A stretch of DNA of 64,000 bases from JALYNX01 sp963746905 (GCA_963746905.1 CAVVCY010000003.1:1054001-1118000), one strand, 5' to 3'; shown: positions 26,271 through 34,215, counted from the stretch's first letter. A program made the numbers and translations. The notes: a model not told the origin generated them from the sequence alone.

Positions 26271-27082
26271 CCATCGATGTCGCAGTGATCCCGGCGGCGG
26301 GGCGGGGAACCCGGATGCGCCCGGCGACCAGGGTGGTGCCCAAGGCGCTCCTCACGGTGGTCGACCGCCCGGCGATCCAATACGCAGTGGAGGAGGCGGC
26401 GCGGGCCGGTGCCAAGGAGGCGGTGGTGATCGTCGACCTCGACGTCGGCCATCTGGTGGCCCAGCATTTCAGCCTCGAGGGACCACTCCCCGGCTTGGAG
26501 GAGATCCACCTTCGCCCGGTCGTCCAGGAGGAGCCGCTGGGCCTCGGCCACGCGGTGAATGAGGCGGCCGATGTTGTTGGGGATCGACCCTTCTACGTCC
26601 TCCTCGCGGACAACATTGTTCGTCCCGGCGTGGACGTCCTTGCCGCGTTGTCGGCGGGTAGCAACGAAGGATCGGTGTCCGTGGTCTGCCTCCGCGAGCT
26701 CGCCGATGAGTTCCTGTCGAAGTACGGGGTAGTGGTGCCCTCGTCGCCGGTGGAGGAGAGCTATCTCATGCTCGGCGGGGCGGTGGAGAAGCCCGGGATC
26801 GAGGAGGCACCGTCCCGGCTCGGGATGGTTGGCCGATACCTGTTCACGCCGGAGGTCTTCGGCCTCCTCGACAAGACGGCCCCCGGTACCGGGGGCGAGA
26901 TCCAACTGACCGATGCGATCGACGGATTGGGAAAGGCGGGCCGCCTGCGAGGCTACGTAGCGGGGCTGGACCTCCTCGATGTGGGCACCCCGCTCGGCCT
27001 TCTCGAGGCCTCGGTGGTCCTGGGGAAGGACCAATTCGGGGAGGAGTTCATCACCTGGCTGGAGGATCGGCCGGGAACGTGA
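26267..27082 (+). CDS. galU: UTP-glucose-1-phosphate uridylyltransferase GalU
   Basis: A cytosolic nucleotidyltransferase making UDP-glucose for envelope sugars, 271 residues. The N-terminus AVIPAAGRGTRMRPATRVVP plus the lysine of PKALLTV is the nucleotide-binding signature. VQEEPLGLGHAV, LLADNIV and GTGGEIQLTDAI are the other family blocks. The ATG at 26267 overlaps the plsY stop, and the longer frame from 25919 is a shadow of plsY. Order galU-moeA-moaC-sepX-like is comparable to galU-glp-rimJ-glpR in mycobacteria and corynebacteria. Confidence 0.93.
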   Translation: MTIDVAVIPAAGRGTRMRPATRVVPKALLTVVDRPAIQYAVEEAARAGAKEAVVIVDLDVGHLVAQHFSLEGPLPGLEEIHLRPVVQEEPLGLGHAVNEAADVVGDRPFYVLLADNIVRPGVDVLAALSAGSNEGSVSVVCLRELADEFLSKYGVVVPSSPVEESYLMLGGAVEKPGIEEAPSRLGMVGRYLFTPEVFGLLDKTAPGTGGEIQLTDAIDGLGKAGRLRGYVAGLDLLDVGTPLGLLEASVVLGKDQFGEEFITWLEDRPGT

Positions 27083-28309
27083 GACCTCTCGAAGAGGCCC
27101 GCGCCGAGGTCTTGCACTCGGTCCAGGTGCTGGATACCGAGCCGGTCTCGATATGGGATGCCTCTGGCAGGGTCCTTGCCGCCGATGTGATTGCCGCCGA
27201 GAACGTTCCTCCCTTCCACAACTCGGCGATGGACGGTTACGCGGTGCTCGGCGTCGACGTGGCTCGGCCCGGAGCCGTGCTCGATGTCATCGGTGATCTC
27301 GCCGCGGGCTTTGTGACAGAAAGACGGGTCGGTCCCGGCCAGGCACTGAAGATCATGACCGGCGCCCCCATGCCAGAAGGCGCCGACACGATTGTGAAGA
27401 TCGAGGACACCGACGGTGGCACCGATCGGGTGACCATTGCCCCCGCGGTGGACGTCGGGACCTCGGTGCGGGCTGCCGGGGGCGACGTCCCCCTCGGGAG
27501 CCTGGTGTTCGAAGCCGGGACCAGGCTCACTCCGATGCATGTCGGAGTGCTGGCGACGATTGGTGTCGCCACCCCCACAGTCCGGCGACGTCCTCGGGTC
27601 GCTTTCATGTCAACCGGTGACGAGCTCGTTCCCCCCGGAGGGGGCCCACTCGCCCCCGGGTTGATCCGTGATTCGAACCGGCCGATGTTGAAGGCCCTTC
27701 TCGAGGATGCCGGGGCCGATCTGATCGACCTCGGGATCATTCCCGACAACGACGACGCCTTGCGGGAGGCACTGGAGACCGGTTCCTCCTCAGACGTGAT
27801 CGTGTCCACGGGCGGCGTCTCGATGGGGGACTACGACGTGACCAAGAAGGTGCTCCAGGGCAGCTCATCGGTCGGGTTCTGGCAGGTGGCGATCCAGCCA
27901 GCCAAGCCATTTGCATTCGGAAGGGTCGGCGACGCGCTCGTTCTTCGGCCTACCCGGCAATCCGGTGTCGGTCCTGGTGTCATTCGAGCAGTTCCTGCGC
28001 CCTGCTCTCCTCAGGATGCAAGGTGCGGGCAGAGTTCTCCGGGATCAGACTGCAGCTATCGCCGGCGAGCGATTCGACACCGATCCCGAAAAGACTGTCT
28101 TCGTGAGGGTGCGAATCGCCGATCAGGGCCCAACCGCCCCGGTTGTCGTGTCGTCGGGAGGCCAGTTGTCCAACATCCTTTCGGCAGCTGCGGCCGCTGA
28201 CGCTTTTGCGGTGGTTCCCCGTGGAGTCGCTGTGGTAGCCGAAGGAGAGGCCGTGGTCATCGAGCGGTTCAAATCACCAGAGACGAGGGAGTGGACGGAT
28301 GGGATCTGA
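27079..28309 (+). pseudogene. moeA: MoeA/Glp (gephyrin-like) gene with one single-base insertion
   Basis: MoeA-family proteins insert molybdenum into molybdopterin; in Actinobacteria the paralogue encoded next to galU and sepX/glpR (Glp) instead binds FtsZ. Conserved blocks are PPFHNSAMDGYAV, IMTGAPMPEGADTIV, GLIRDSNRPML and VSTGGVSMGDYD. The frame breaks at 27943, where an extra C in GTTCTTCGG turns the expected VFGLPGNPVSVLVSFEQFL into out-of-frame sequence. The downstream frame continues from FGLPGNPVS to the stop at 28309. Removing one base restores about 409 residues of typical length. The GTG start overlaps the galU stop, and the last 11 nt overlap moaC. Sequencing error is more likely than loss. 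Confidence 0.85.
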
Positions 28310-28787
28310 GGGCGATCTGACGCACCTGAACGAATCGGGTGAAGTCCACATGGTCGATGTCGGGGACAAAGACGAGACCCATCGCGAGGCGGTCGCCGAA
28401 GCCCACGTCGTCATGTCAGAGGGGTTGGTTTCGCGGTTCTTCGCCGGTGACCTGCCCAAAGGGGAGGCGGCGGCCGTCGCCCGGATTGCGGGGATCGCGG
28501 CTGCCAAGAAGACTCCTGATCTCATCCCGTTGTGCCATCCCATCCCCCTCGGTGGGGTCGAAATCGACTTGAAGCCGAGTGGGCATGGAATTCAGGTGGT
28601 TGCTACCGTTTCCACTTGGGGGCGCACTGGTGTCGAGATGGAGGCGATGACGGCGGCGTCGGTCGCAGCCCTCACCATCTACGACATGGTCAAGGGCGTG
28701 GAGCGCGGAGTGACCGTGGATTCGGTGAGACTGATGAAGAAGTCCGGAGGAAGGTCCGGTCTGTGGGAGAGGGATTTGAGTCGTTGA
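28299..28787 (+). CDS. moaC: Cyclic pyranopterin monophosphate synthase MoaC
   Basis: A cytosolic enzyme of molybdopterin synthesis, which with MoaA converts GTP to cyclic pyranopterin monophosphate. The 162 residues include LTHLNESGEVHMVDVGDK, KTPDLIPLCHPIPLGGV (about residues 72-88), GVEMEAMTAASVAALTIYDM and the C-terminal MKKSGGRSGLWE, all characteristic. It begins 11 nt before the stop of the moeA/glp frame, so translation is coupled. In related operons this slot is often occupied by rimJ. No moaA, moaE or moeB is in the window. Confidence 0.94.
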   Translation: MGSEGDLTHLNESGEVHMVDVGDKDETHREAVAEAHVVMSEGLVSRFFAGDLPKGEAAAVARIAGIAAAKKTPDLIPLCHPIPLGGVEIDLKPSGHGIQVVATVSTWGRTGVEMEAMTAASVAALTIYDMVKGVERGVTVDSVRLMKKSGGRSGLWERDLSR

Positions 28788-28840
28788 TTGGGACAAGGTC
28801 TCCCCACTACGCTCACCCTTGGACGGAGTGAACGCGGGGT

Positions 28841-29278
28841 ATGCAAACAAGCGTCATCATTGGCCTGCTGGTAATAGCCGCAATATGGAGCGTCTACCTT
28901 CTCCCATCGGTATTTGGCAACCGCCAAAACACCCCCCTCAACTCCACTGAAGAGTTCGATCGCTGGACCCATCTCATTGCCGACGTCCAAAAACGGCCAT
29001 ACGGCAAGGGGGACGTCGGGCACCGCGACATCATCAGGCTTCGTCAGCGACGGACCATGGCGCTCCTCATCACACTCGCCCTGGGGACAGCAGCCCTTGC
29101 TTGGTGGCAGAACTCGTTGCCGCTCTTGTTGGTCCACCTTTTCGTCGACTCGTTGATAGCCCTGTACGTGGCCGCACTGGCGCAAATGAAGCAGCGTCGA
29201 CAGTGGCGTCTCAAGGTGAGTCATGTTTCCGAGCGGCCCGAGTGGGAGGAACCGCAGGTTCGGGTCATCGCCAACTGA
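28841..29278 (+). CDS. SepX/GlpR-like membrane protein
   Basis: A 145-residue protein with an N-terminal helix (VIIGLLVIAAIWSVYLLP) followed by an S-x-EEFDRW segment, then a pair of helices (about residues 68-115: LLITLALGTAALAWW and LLLVHLFVDSLIALYVAAL) and a basic tail. The AIWxxYLLP motif and the one-plus-two helix plan resemble SepX of Streptomyces and GlpR/Rv0996 of Corynebacteriales, membrane partners of the gephyrin-like Glp in cell division. It lies in the matching position after galU-moeA-moaC. The assignment rests on pattern and synteny, not on an alignment. The protein is shorter than most members. The start at 28841 may be ATG with weak ribosome-binding sequence. Confidence 0.65.
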   Translation: MQTSVIIGLLVIAAIWSVYLLPSVFGNRQNTPLNSTEEFDRWTHLIADVQKRPYGKGDVGHRDIIRLRQRRTMALLITLALGTAALAWWQNSLPLLLVHLFVDSLIALYVAALAQMKQRRQWRLKVSHVSERPEWEEPQVRVIAN

Positions 29279-29282
29279 CGCG

Positions 29283-29894
29283 ATGGGATTGAACTTCGCA
29301 GACGATGCTCGGTCGGTTCTCGACGAGCGGTTCACAGCTCGAGAGAAGGGCTATTCCGGCTCCCGTCAGGTGATCAGGGCTTGTGCCAATGCGATCCGGG
29401 CCCTGCACCGCGGGGAATGGGAGTCGGCCCGTGAGCTGATCGAACAGGCGGGTTCGCAGCTGGCCGAGATCATGGCGACACTCGCTGGCCACCCCGACGT
29501 CCTCCACGCCGGCTTTGTCTGGGATGCGGCGAAGGAATACGCCGAGGCGAGGATCACGGAGGCGCTTTTCAAAGACGAGCCGGTTCCGAGCTTCGTCGAA
29601 CTCGGCATCGATCCGGTGCCCTACCTCAATGGTCTGGGCGAAGCCGTCGGTGAGATGCGCCGTCGGATGTTGGATCTGTTGCGGGACGGCGATGTCGACG
29701 GTGCGGACAAGGCGCTCCAGGCGATGGACGAGATCGTCGATCTGCTGGCATCGATGGACTACCCCGACGGGATGACCTCGGGCCTGCGCCGCACCACGGA
29801 CGTGGCCCGCGCCCTGGTCGAACGCTCCCGTTCCGACCTCACGGCGACCGTCGTCCAGGAACGCCTCCGCCAGGACTTGTCCCGGCTTACCTGA
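29283..29894 (+). CDS. Translin-family protein
   Basis: A 203-residue all-helical protein. The segments RACANAIRALHRGEWESA, FVWDAAKEYAEARITEALF, YLNGLGEAVGEMRRRMLDLL and DYPDGMTSGLRRTTDVARAL follow the translin/TRAX family, including the GEMRR and LRRxxDxxR acidic/basic motifs. Eukaryotic translin binds RNA and single-stranded DNA, and with TRAX forms the C3PO nuclease; bacterial and archaeal members are little studied. A role in RNA handling is inferred. I start at the ATG of 29283. It follows the sepX-like gene by 4 nt and precedes tRNA-Ala. Confidence 0.8.
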   Translation: MGLNFADDARSVLDERFTAREKGYSGSRQVIRACANAIRALHRGEWESARELIEQAGSQLAEIMATLAGHPDVLHAGFVWDAAKEYAEARITEALFKDEPVPSFVELGIDPVPYLNGLGEAVGEMRRRMLDLLRDGDVDGADKALQAMDEIVDLLASMDYPDGMTSGLRRTTDVARALVERSRSDLTATVVQERLRQDLSRLT

Positions 29895-29983
29895 GGTACG
29901 TTGCGCCATATGTGGCGCGGAGCCGACAGAGAATGGCGCTCTGGCCCACCAACCACCCGCCGGTACAATCCGGTCTCCCACAA

Positions 29984-30057
29984 GGGGCTGTAGCTCAGCC
30001 TGGCAGAGCACCTCGTTCGCAACGAGGGGGTCACGGGTTCAAATCCCGTCAGCTCCA
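29984..30057 (+). tRNA. tRNA-Ala (anticodon CGC)
   Basis: A 74-nt cloverleaf. The acceptor GGGGCTG pairs with CAGCTCC (one G-T), the D-arm contains TAGCTCAG, the anticodon stem CCTCG/CGAGG holds the loop TTCGCAA with anticodon CGC, and the T-arm contains GGTTCAAATCC. CCA is not encoded. The 41 bp from the anticodon loop to one base past the gene end are repeated at 33398-33438. Confidence 0.95.
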
Positions 30058-30058
30058 C
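30018..30058 (+). repeat. Left 41-bp direct repeat (inside tRNA-Ala)
   Basis: Identical over 41 bp to 33398-33438. It begins at the anticodon loop (CGCAACGAGG) and ends with GCTCCAC, one base beyond the discriminator. The flanking bases differ on both sides. Confidence 0.95.
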
Positions 30059-30080
30059 AATTTCACTCTGTATCAGTTGG

Positions 30081-30120
30081 GGAAACCCAGATCCTTGTCC
30101 GGCTCCAGCCGTGGGTTTCC
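30081..30120. terminator. Hairpin downstream of tRNA-Ala
   Basis: GGAAACCCA at 30081-30089 pairs perfectly with TGGGTTTCC at 30112-30120; the enclosed 22 nt contain a smaller GGCT/AGCC pair. It is placed to end the tRNA transcript before the sigma factor gene. It lacks a T-tract. It lies within the inserted segment, close to its left end. Confidence 0.55.
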
Positions 30121-30244
30121 GTACCGTGATGACCCTGTAGTTCAGATCAGGTCGCTCTCTCGAGTTCACGCTCTTGCCTTTGCGGCAACCCCGCCAATCC
30201 TCCCGATGTTCCGTGTCACCCGTATTCGGGGTCTGTGGCTACTT

Positions 30245-30715
30245 ATGGTGATGACTGTGATCGACGAGAGGTCGGTTGATGCCTACGCGGCGCATGCTGA
30301 TGGCCTGGTTCGATTCGCCGCCGGGCTTGTGGGTCCATCGGATGCTCAGGACGTCGTGTCGGACGCGATGGCTCGTCTGATGGGTTCTCGTGTGTGGCCA
30401 GAAGCAGAGAATCCGAGGGCGTTGATGTACCGGGCGGTGTTCTACGAGGCCCGCATGTTCGTCCGATCGCAGCGTCGCCGGCTCAGGCGGGAAGCTCGGG
30501 CAGCGGTCGAGGAAGCCTACGACATGCCGAATATTGCTCCTGAGGTTTCCCGGGCAGTGGCGGGTTTGAGTCCCCAACAACGAGCTGTGGTCTTCTTGAC
30601 CTATTGGGATGACCTGGATGCGGGTTCGGTAGCCGGCTTGTTGGGGGTGAGCGAAGGGACTGTGCGCAAGCAACTGGCGCGGGCTCGTGATCGTCTTCGA
30701 GAGGTGTTGGGATGA
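30245..30715 (+). CDS. ECF-type RNA polymerase sigma factor
   Basis: A 156-residue sigma-70 family regulator. Region 2 covers about residues 10-75 (DGLVRFAAGLVGPSDAQDVV, then NPRALMYRAVFYEARMF), and region 4 covers about residues 100-155 (GLSPQQRAVVFLTYWDDLD, then GLLGVSEGTVRKQLARARD). It directs RNA polymerase to a small set of promoters. Its stop overlaps the start of a membrane-anchored protein (ATGA), the usual arrangement with an anti-sigma factor. The exact start is uncertain: ATGs at 30245 and 30251 both lack a Shine-Dalgarno. It is the first gene inside the repeat-bounded segment. Confidence 0.87.
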   Translation: MVMTVIDERSVDAYAAHADGLVRFAAGLVGPSDAQDVVSDAMARLMGSRVWPEAENPRALMYRAVFYEARMFVRSQRRRLRREARAAVEEAYDMPNIAPEVSRAVAGLSPQQRAVVFLTYWDDLDAGSVAGLLGVSEGTVRKQLARARDRLREVLG

Positions 30716-31986
30716 GTGTTCTCGACGACCGGATAAGAGATGTGGTTCGTACGATCGGAGAGTCGGCGCCGAACCCGCCCGCTCTTCGCCAGGATACGAT
30801 CCGCACACCGCTCGCGGGGCGTCGGATACGTGGACCACTACTGGCGGTTGTCTCTTTCGTGGTTGTTATCGGTGTGTTTGTCGGAGCCGGCTTCTTGTTC
30901 GGCGGCCAGAATCAGACTCCGGCTACGAATGCGACCCAGCCTTCAACGCCGGACGTGACCCAGCCTGCAACGACCAACCCTTCCGGGCCGACAACGTCGC
31001 CGCCTTCCGAGGCGAAGATCGCTGAGCTTCTGAACGGATTCCTCGAGGCCCGAGTCGCCGGTGAGGGGGCACAGCAGTACCTGTACGTCCCCGAGGAGGA
31101 CATTCCGCTCCTCTACGCGACTACGTCGGGAGCACCGTACGAGCAGGCCGAGTTCGAGCCAGTGCCTGACATCGAGTGGCCCTACGGTTTCATGGCGTTC
31201 AAGGTTCGGATGTTCGCCGGGGACACGGTGGTCGAACAGCTCTTCTTCATGCCCCACGACGACCCCATACAATTTCCAGCGGACGGCCGCCTTGGGCTCG
31301 AGTATGAGCAGGACGGTTTTGGAACCGACATCGCGCCAACTACCGAGGACGGTCAACCCGTGGCCGTGCCCGTCGACTTCTTCGACGGCGAGATGACCAT
31401 GCAGGCCGCCCACCCTTGGATCTTCGTCGACTACCCATTCGGCCCTCTCGGCCGCATGGTCCCGGAGGGCCCGGATGTGCTGCCGACAACCGACGGCGGG
31501 GAGCGCATCGACTGGGATGAGTTCAGGGTCATGGCCGACCCGACGGCGGGCGGGACGGGTTGTCAAACAGCGAGTCCAGCCGACGCCGAGGCCCTGGCCG
31601 AGAGCATCCGGTCCAACCCCGACCTCGAGGCGACTGCTCCGGTAGCGGTGAGTGTCGGAGGGGCCGAAGCCCTGATGATGGACGTGGTGATCGCCGCCGG
31701 AGCGACTATCAGAGTGGCTGTCGACGAGCAGTTCAACCTCTGCGCCAATGAGCTCCTGAACCCCATCCTCGACCAAGGCGTCGGGTCTTCTATGACGGTC
31801 GTGAACGATGGCGTCATGAGTGGCCAGGCAACGGGGGAACGGATGCGGCTCTACTTGTTCGACATGCCCGAGGAGTCCTCCATGCGGACCATGGCCATAG
31901 CGATCATCGCGCCGGAGTCACGTTTCGAGAGGGCAGTGAACACAGCGGCACCGATCGTCGACTCCTTCGAGTTCCACGCTCCGTGA
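30712..31986 (+). CDS. Membrane-anchored protein, putative anti-sigma partner
   Basis: A 424-residue protein of unknown family. Residues 1-40 are cytoplasmic and basic, residues about 43-65 form one transmembrane helix (LLAVVSFVVVIGVFVGAGFLF), a Thr/Pro-rich linker follows, and the rest is a large extracytoplasmic domain without a recognised motif. The 4-nt overlap with the ECF sigma gene and this topology suggest a regulator that holds the sigma factor at the membrane. The short cytoplasmic part lacks the HxxxCxxC of zinc anti-sigma factors, so sigma binding is inferred. Confidence 0.75.
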   Translation: MSVLDDRIRDVVRTIGESAPNPPALRQDTIRTPLAGRRIRGPLLAVVSFVVVIGVFVGAGFLFGGQNQTPATNATQPSTPDVTQPATTNPSGPTTSPPSEAKIAELLNGFLEARVAGEGAQQYLYVPEEDIPLLYATTSGAPYEQAEFEPVPDIEWPYGFMAFKVRMFAGDTVVEQLFFMPHDDPIQFPADGRLGLEYEQDGFGTDIAPTTEDGQPVAVPVDFFDGEMTMQAAHPWIFVDYPFGPLGRMVPEGPDVLPTTDGGERIDWDEFRVMADPTAGGTGCQTASPADAEALAESIRSNPDLEATAPVAVSVGGAEALMMDVVIAAGATIRVAVDEQFNLCANELLNPILDQGVGSSMTVVNDGVMSGQATGERMRLYLFDMPEESSMRTMAIAIIAPESRFERAVNTAAPIVDSFEFHAP

Positions 31987-32026
31987 TGGAGACGGAATCG
32001 GGGGAGGAGATCCCGGAGGACGTCGA

Positions 32027-33397
32027 ATGACGATGAGATTGAGACCGGCGGGACCCGTGGTGGCTCTGCTCGTCATGACAGCGTGCACGAGCGGGGGAGC
32101 TGTAGCAACGACAGAATCGACAATGAGCAGTGCGCCTACGACCATTGCACCCAGCACGACGCAAGACCCGAACGTTGTGCCCACTGTCGGGCCGGACTCG
32201 AGCGTTGTGCCCACCATCGAACCGGACCCGACCGGTCTGCCGACCAACGGGTGGATTGCGGTTGGCGAGGGAGGCGACATCTGGCTGGTCTCCCTCGACC
32301 AAGAGCCGCGTCGGGTCATTGGCACCGACACGGACTCGGTCGACGAGCTCTGTCCCGCCTTTTCGCCGGATGGGCGCAGACTGGCCTATGGGCGCTGGGA
32401 GGGCGAGAGTGTCGCGCTCGCGGTCGTTGATGTGGACGCCGATGGACGGGTCTCCGACCCGGTCACCATCGAGGTGGGCGACGGGCTGCCGGCACCATGT
32501 CCACTCTGGTCCGCAGACGGCAGTCAGATCGCGTTCGAAGTCGCACTCACCGACCCCGGCAACACCACCACATCAGCTGCCGGCAGCGAAGTCCGGATCG
32601 TCACCTTGTCCGACAACAGTGTCACCGTTCTCCCGGACCTGCTGGCCACGGACCTCGAGTGGTCGCCCGATGGCAACCTGTTGGCCATCGTCAGCGGTTT
32701 CGACGGTGTCGACCCCGACGGCAACAGTCTCCGCGACGGCCGGATCTACCTGTACTCCCCGGCGTCGGGGACGATCCGGTCCATCGACGCCACCCTCGGG
32801 GCCACGAATCTGACTTGGTCGCCCGACGGCGGGCACATCGCCTACCACACCGGAGACTCGGCTCACGAGCTACGGGTCATCGACATCGACACCGAGCAGC
32901 AGGAGACGCTTGCCTCATACGATGACTTCTACGGGATTGGACCGGTGTGGTCACCCGATGGCGAGTGGATCCTCTACCAACGATGCTTGGGTTCCTGCGG
33001 TTTTTCGACACATGAATTGGTCCTGCTTTCGGTGGGTGATTCAGAAGACGGTGCTGAGAAATCCGGGGAAGTCGTCATCCGCCCCTTCATCGAAACACTC
33101 TATGGCACATGTCGCTTGATCCCACGCGGGGTGACGTGGTCACCCGACGGCCGGTATCTGCTCCACAACGGTGAATTTTTCAGAGGGGGGTGCGGAAGCA
33201 ACCTGACGTTCTTGGCAACTGTTCCTATCGACCTCGAGATGATCCACTCGGCGTTGATGAAGTCCGATGGTGAGCTCGAGGTGGATTTGGCGGCGGCGAA
33301 GCTGACCGAGCCGGACCTGGGCGACTCCGACGGCCGCTATGACGCGAGATCGCTGGTCGTCCCAATCCAAAACTGGGGAATCCGACCACAAGAATGA
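32027..33397 (+). CDS. TolB-like beta-propeller lipoprotein (PD40 repeats)
   Basis: A 456-residue lipoprotein. The signal peptide ends in LVMTAC (cysteine at about residue 20), and a Thr/Pro-rich linker leads to a propeller with six PD40-type repeats: FSPDGRRLAYG, WSADGSQIAFE, WSPDGNLLAIV, WSPDGGHIAYH, WSPDGEWILYQ and WSPDGRYLLH. Extra cysteines near GSCGF, TCRL and RGGCGS may form disulfides. The protein probably binds a partner in the envelope; no enzymatic motif is seen. The stop codon at 33395-33397 touches the right direct repeat. It likely belongs with the sigma factor system upstream. Confidence 0.82.
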   Translation: MTMRLRPAGPVVALLVMTACTSGGAVATTESTMSSAPTTIAPSTTQDPNVVPTVGPDSSVVPTIEPDPTGLPTNGWIAVGEGGDIWLVSLDQEPRRVIGTDTDSVDELCPAFSPDGRRLAYGRWEGESVALAVVDVDADGRVSDPVTIEVGDGLPAPCPLWSADGSQIAFEVALTDPGNTTTSAAGSEVRIVTLSDNSVTVLPDLLATDLEWSPDGNLLAIVSGFDGVDPDGNSLRDGRIYLYSPASGTIRSIDATLGATNLTWSPDGGHIAYHTGDSAHELRVIDIDTEQQETLASYDDFYGIGPVWSPDGEWILYQRCLGSCGFSTHELVLLSVGDSEDGAEKSGEVVIRPFIETLYGTCRLIPRGVTWSPDGRYLLHNGEFFRGGCGSNLTFLATVPIDLEMIHSALMKSDGELEVDLAAAKLTEPDLGDSDGRYDARSLVVPIQNWGIRPQE

Positions 33398-33438
33398 CGC
33401 AACGAGGGGGTCACGGGTTCAAATCCCGTCAGCTCCAC
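33398..33438 (+). repeat. Right 41-bp direct repeat (tRNA-Ala 3' remnant)
   Basis: An exact copy of 30018-30058, representing the anticodon loop through the 3' end of tRNA-Ala without the 5' half. It cannot encode a tRNA by itself. It follows directly after the stop of the propeller lipoprotein gene and precedes the RibD-like gene by 37 nt. Confidence 0.95.
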
Positions 33439-33475
33439 GGTCTTTGTCTTTGGTGGAGAGGATCAGGAGGACAAC

Positions 33476-34123
33476 ATGATCAAGGTTTTCGTCAACGTCG
33501 GTATGACCCTCGACGGCTACATGGTGCCGGAGGGGATGGATATCGCCCATGCCGACGATCCCGAGTATCTGGGTTGGATGGCAAGGTGGTCCCAGCTTCA
33601 TGACTGGATTCTTCATCAGGAGTTTTTCAGGCAGAACTTGGAGCTGGGCGGGGGTGGCGAGACCGGCGTGGACAACGACATCGTGCGCAGGACCTTCGAG
33701 CGCACCGGTGTGAGCATCATGGGCAAGCGGATGTTCGAATTAGGTGAGCGGATGTGGCCCGAGGAGGCACCCTTCCACACGCCGGTGTTCGTGCTCACCC
33801 ACGAGGTTCGTGAGCCATGGGTCCGTCCAGGCGGCACCACCTTCTACTTCGTCAACGATGGGATAGAAAGTGCCCTCGAGCAGGCACGTGAGGTGTCGGG
33901 CGAACGCGACATCCGGATCTCCGGAGGTTCCAACACCATCGTCCAGTATCTCAACGCCGGTCTCATCGACGAGCTGGCCATCGATGTGGCGCCAGTGGTG
34001 TTCGGCGGCGGCACACTGCTGTTTGACGGCCTCGACAGCGACCGAATCGAAATCGAGATCGCGGAGGCAATTCACTCGCCACTCGTCACCCATCTTCTCT
34101 ACCACGTCCATGGCAAGAATTGA
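33476..34123 (+). CDS. RibD C-terminal/dihydrofolate reductase-like protein
   Basis: A 215-residue cytosolic protein of the DHFR-like RibD C-terminal fold. KVFVNVGMTLDGYM at the N-terminus, MGKRMFE, the NADPH-binding GGSNTIVQYLNAGLIDEL and PVVFGGGTLLFDG are typical. Related stand-alone proteins are NADPH-dependent reductases with unknown substrates; true folate or riboflavin function is not implied. GGAGGACAAC precedes the ATG as a ribosome-binding site. It lies immediately outside the tRNA-flanked segment. Confidence 0.88.
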   Translation: MIKVFVNVGMTLDGYMVPEGMDIAHADDPEYLGWMARWSQLHDWILHQEFFRQNLELGGGGETGVDNDIVRRTFERTGVSIMGKRMFELGERMWPEEAPFHTPVFVLTHEVREPWVRPGGTTFYFVNDGIESALEQAREVSGERDIRISGGSNTIVQYLNAGLIDELAIDVAPVVFGGGTLLFDGLDSDRIEIEIAEAIHSPLVTHLLYHVHGKN

Positions 34124-34215
34124 GGAAGCGGGCGACCCGGCGACAATTGACCATGGTGAAATGACATAGGGCTGCTGAGTACGCTGCACGAATTCCCGAT
34201 CACCCAGGTGGCTCC

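Larger units (their letters stand above)
30018..33438 (+). mobile_element. Putative tRNA-Ala-targeted insertion bounded by 41-bp direct repeats
   Basis: The 3' half of tRNA-Ala (30018-30058) recurs without mismatch at 33398-33438, so the 3380-bp segment in between has the structure left by site-specific insertion into a tRNA 3' end: an intact gene on one side and a tRNA remnant on the other. The segment carries an ECF sigma factor, a membrane-anchored partner and a propeller lipoprotein whose stop codon abuts the right repeat. No integrase or transposase is present, so it may be a remnant, be mobilised in trans, or have arisen by recombination. Confidence 0.6.

Noticed and set aside
30124..30165. 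tRNA-like words (CCTGTAGTTCAG and CTCGAGTTCA) after tRNA-Ala
   Set aside because: No acceptor or anticodon stem can be formed with these words, so no second tRNA is called.
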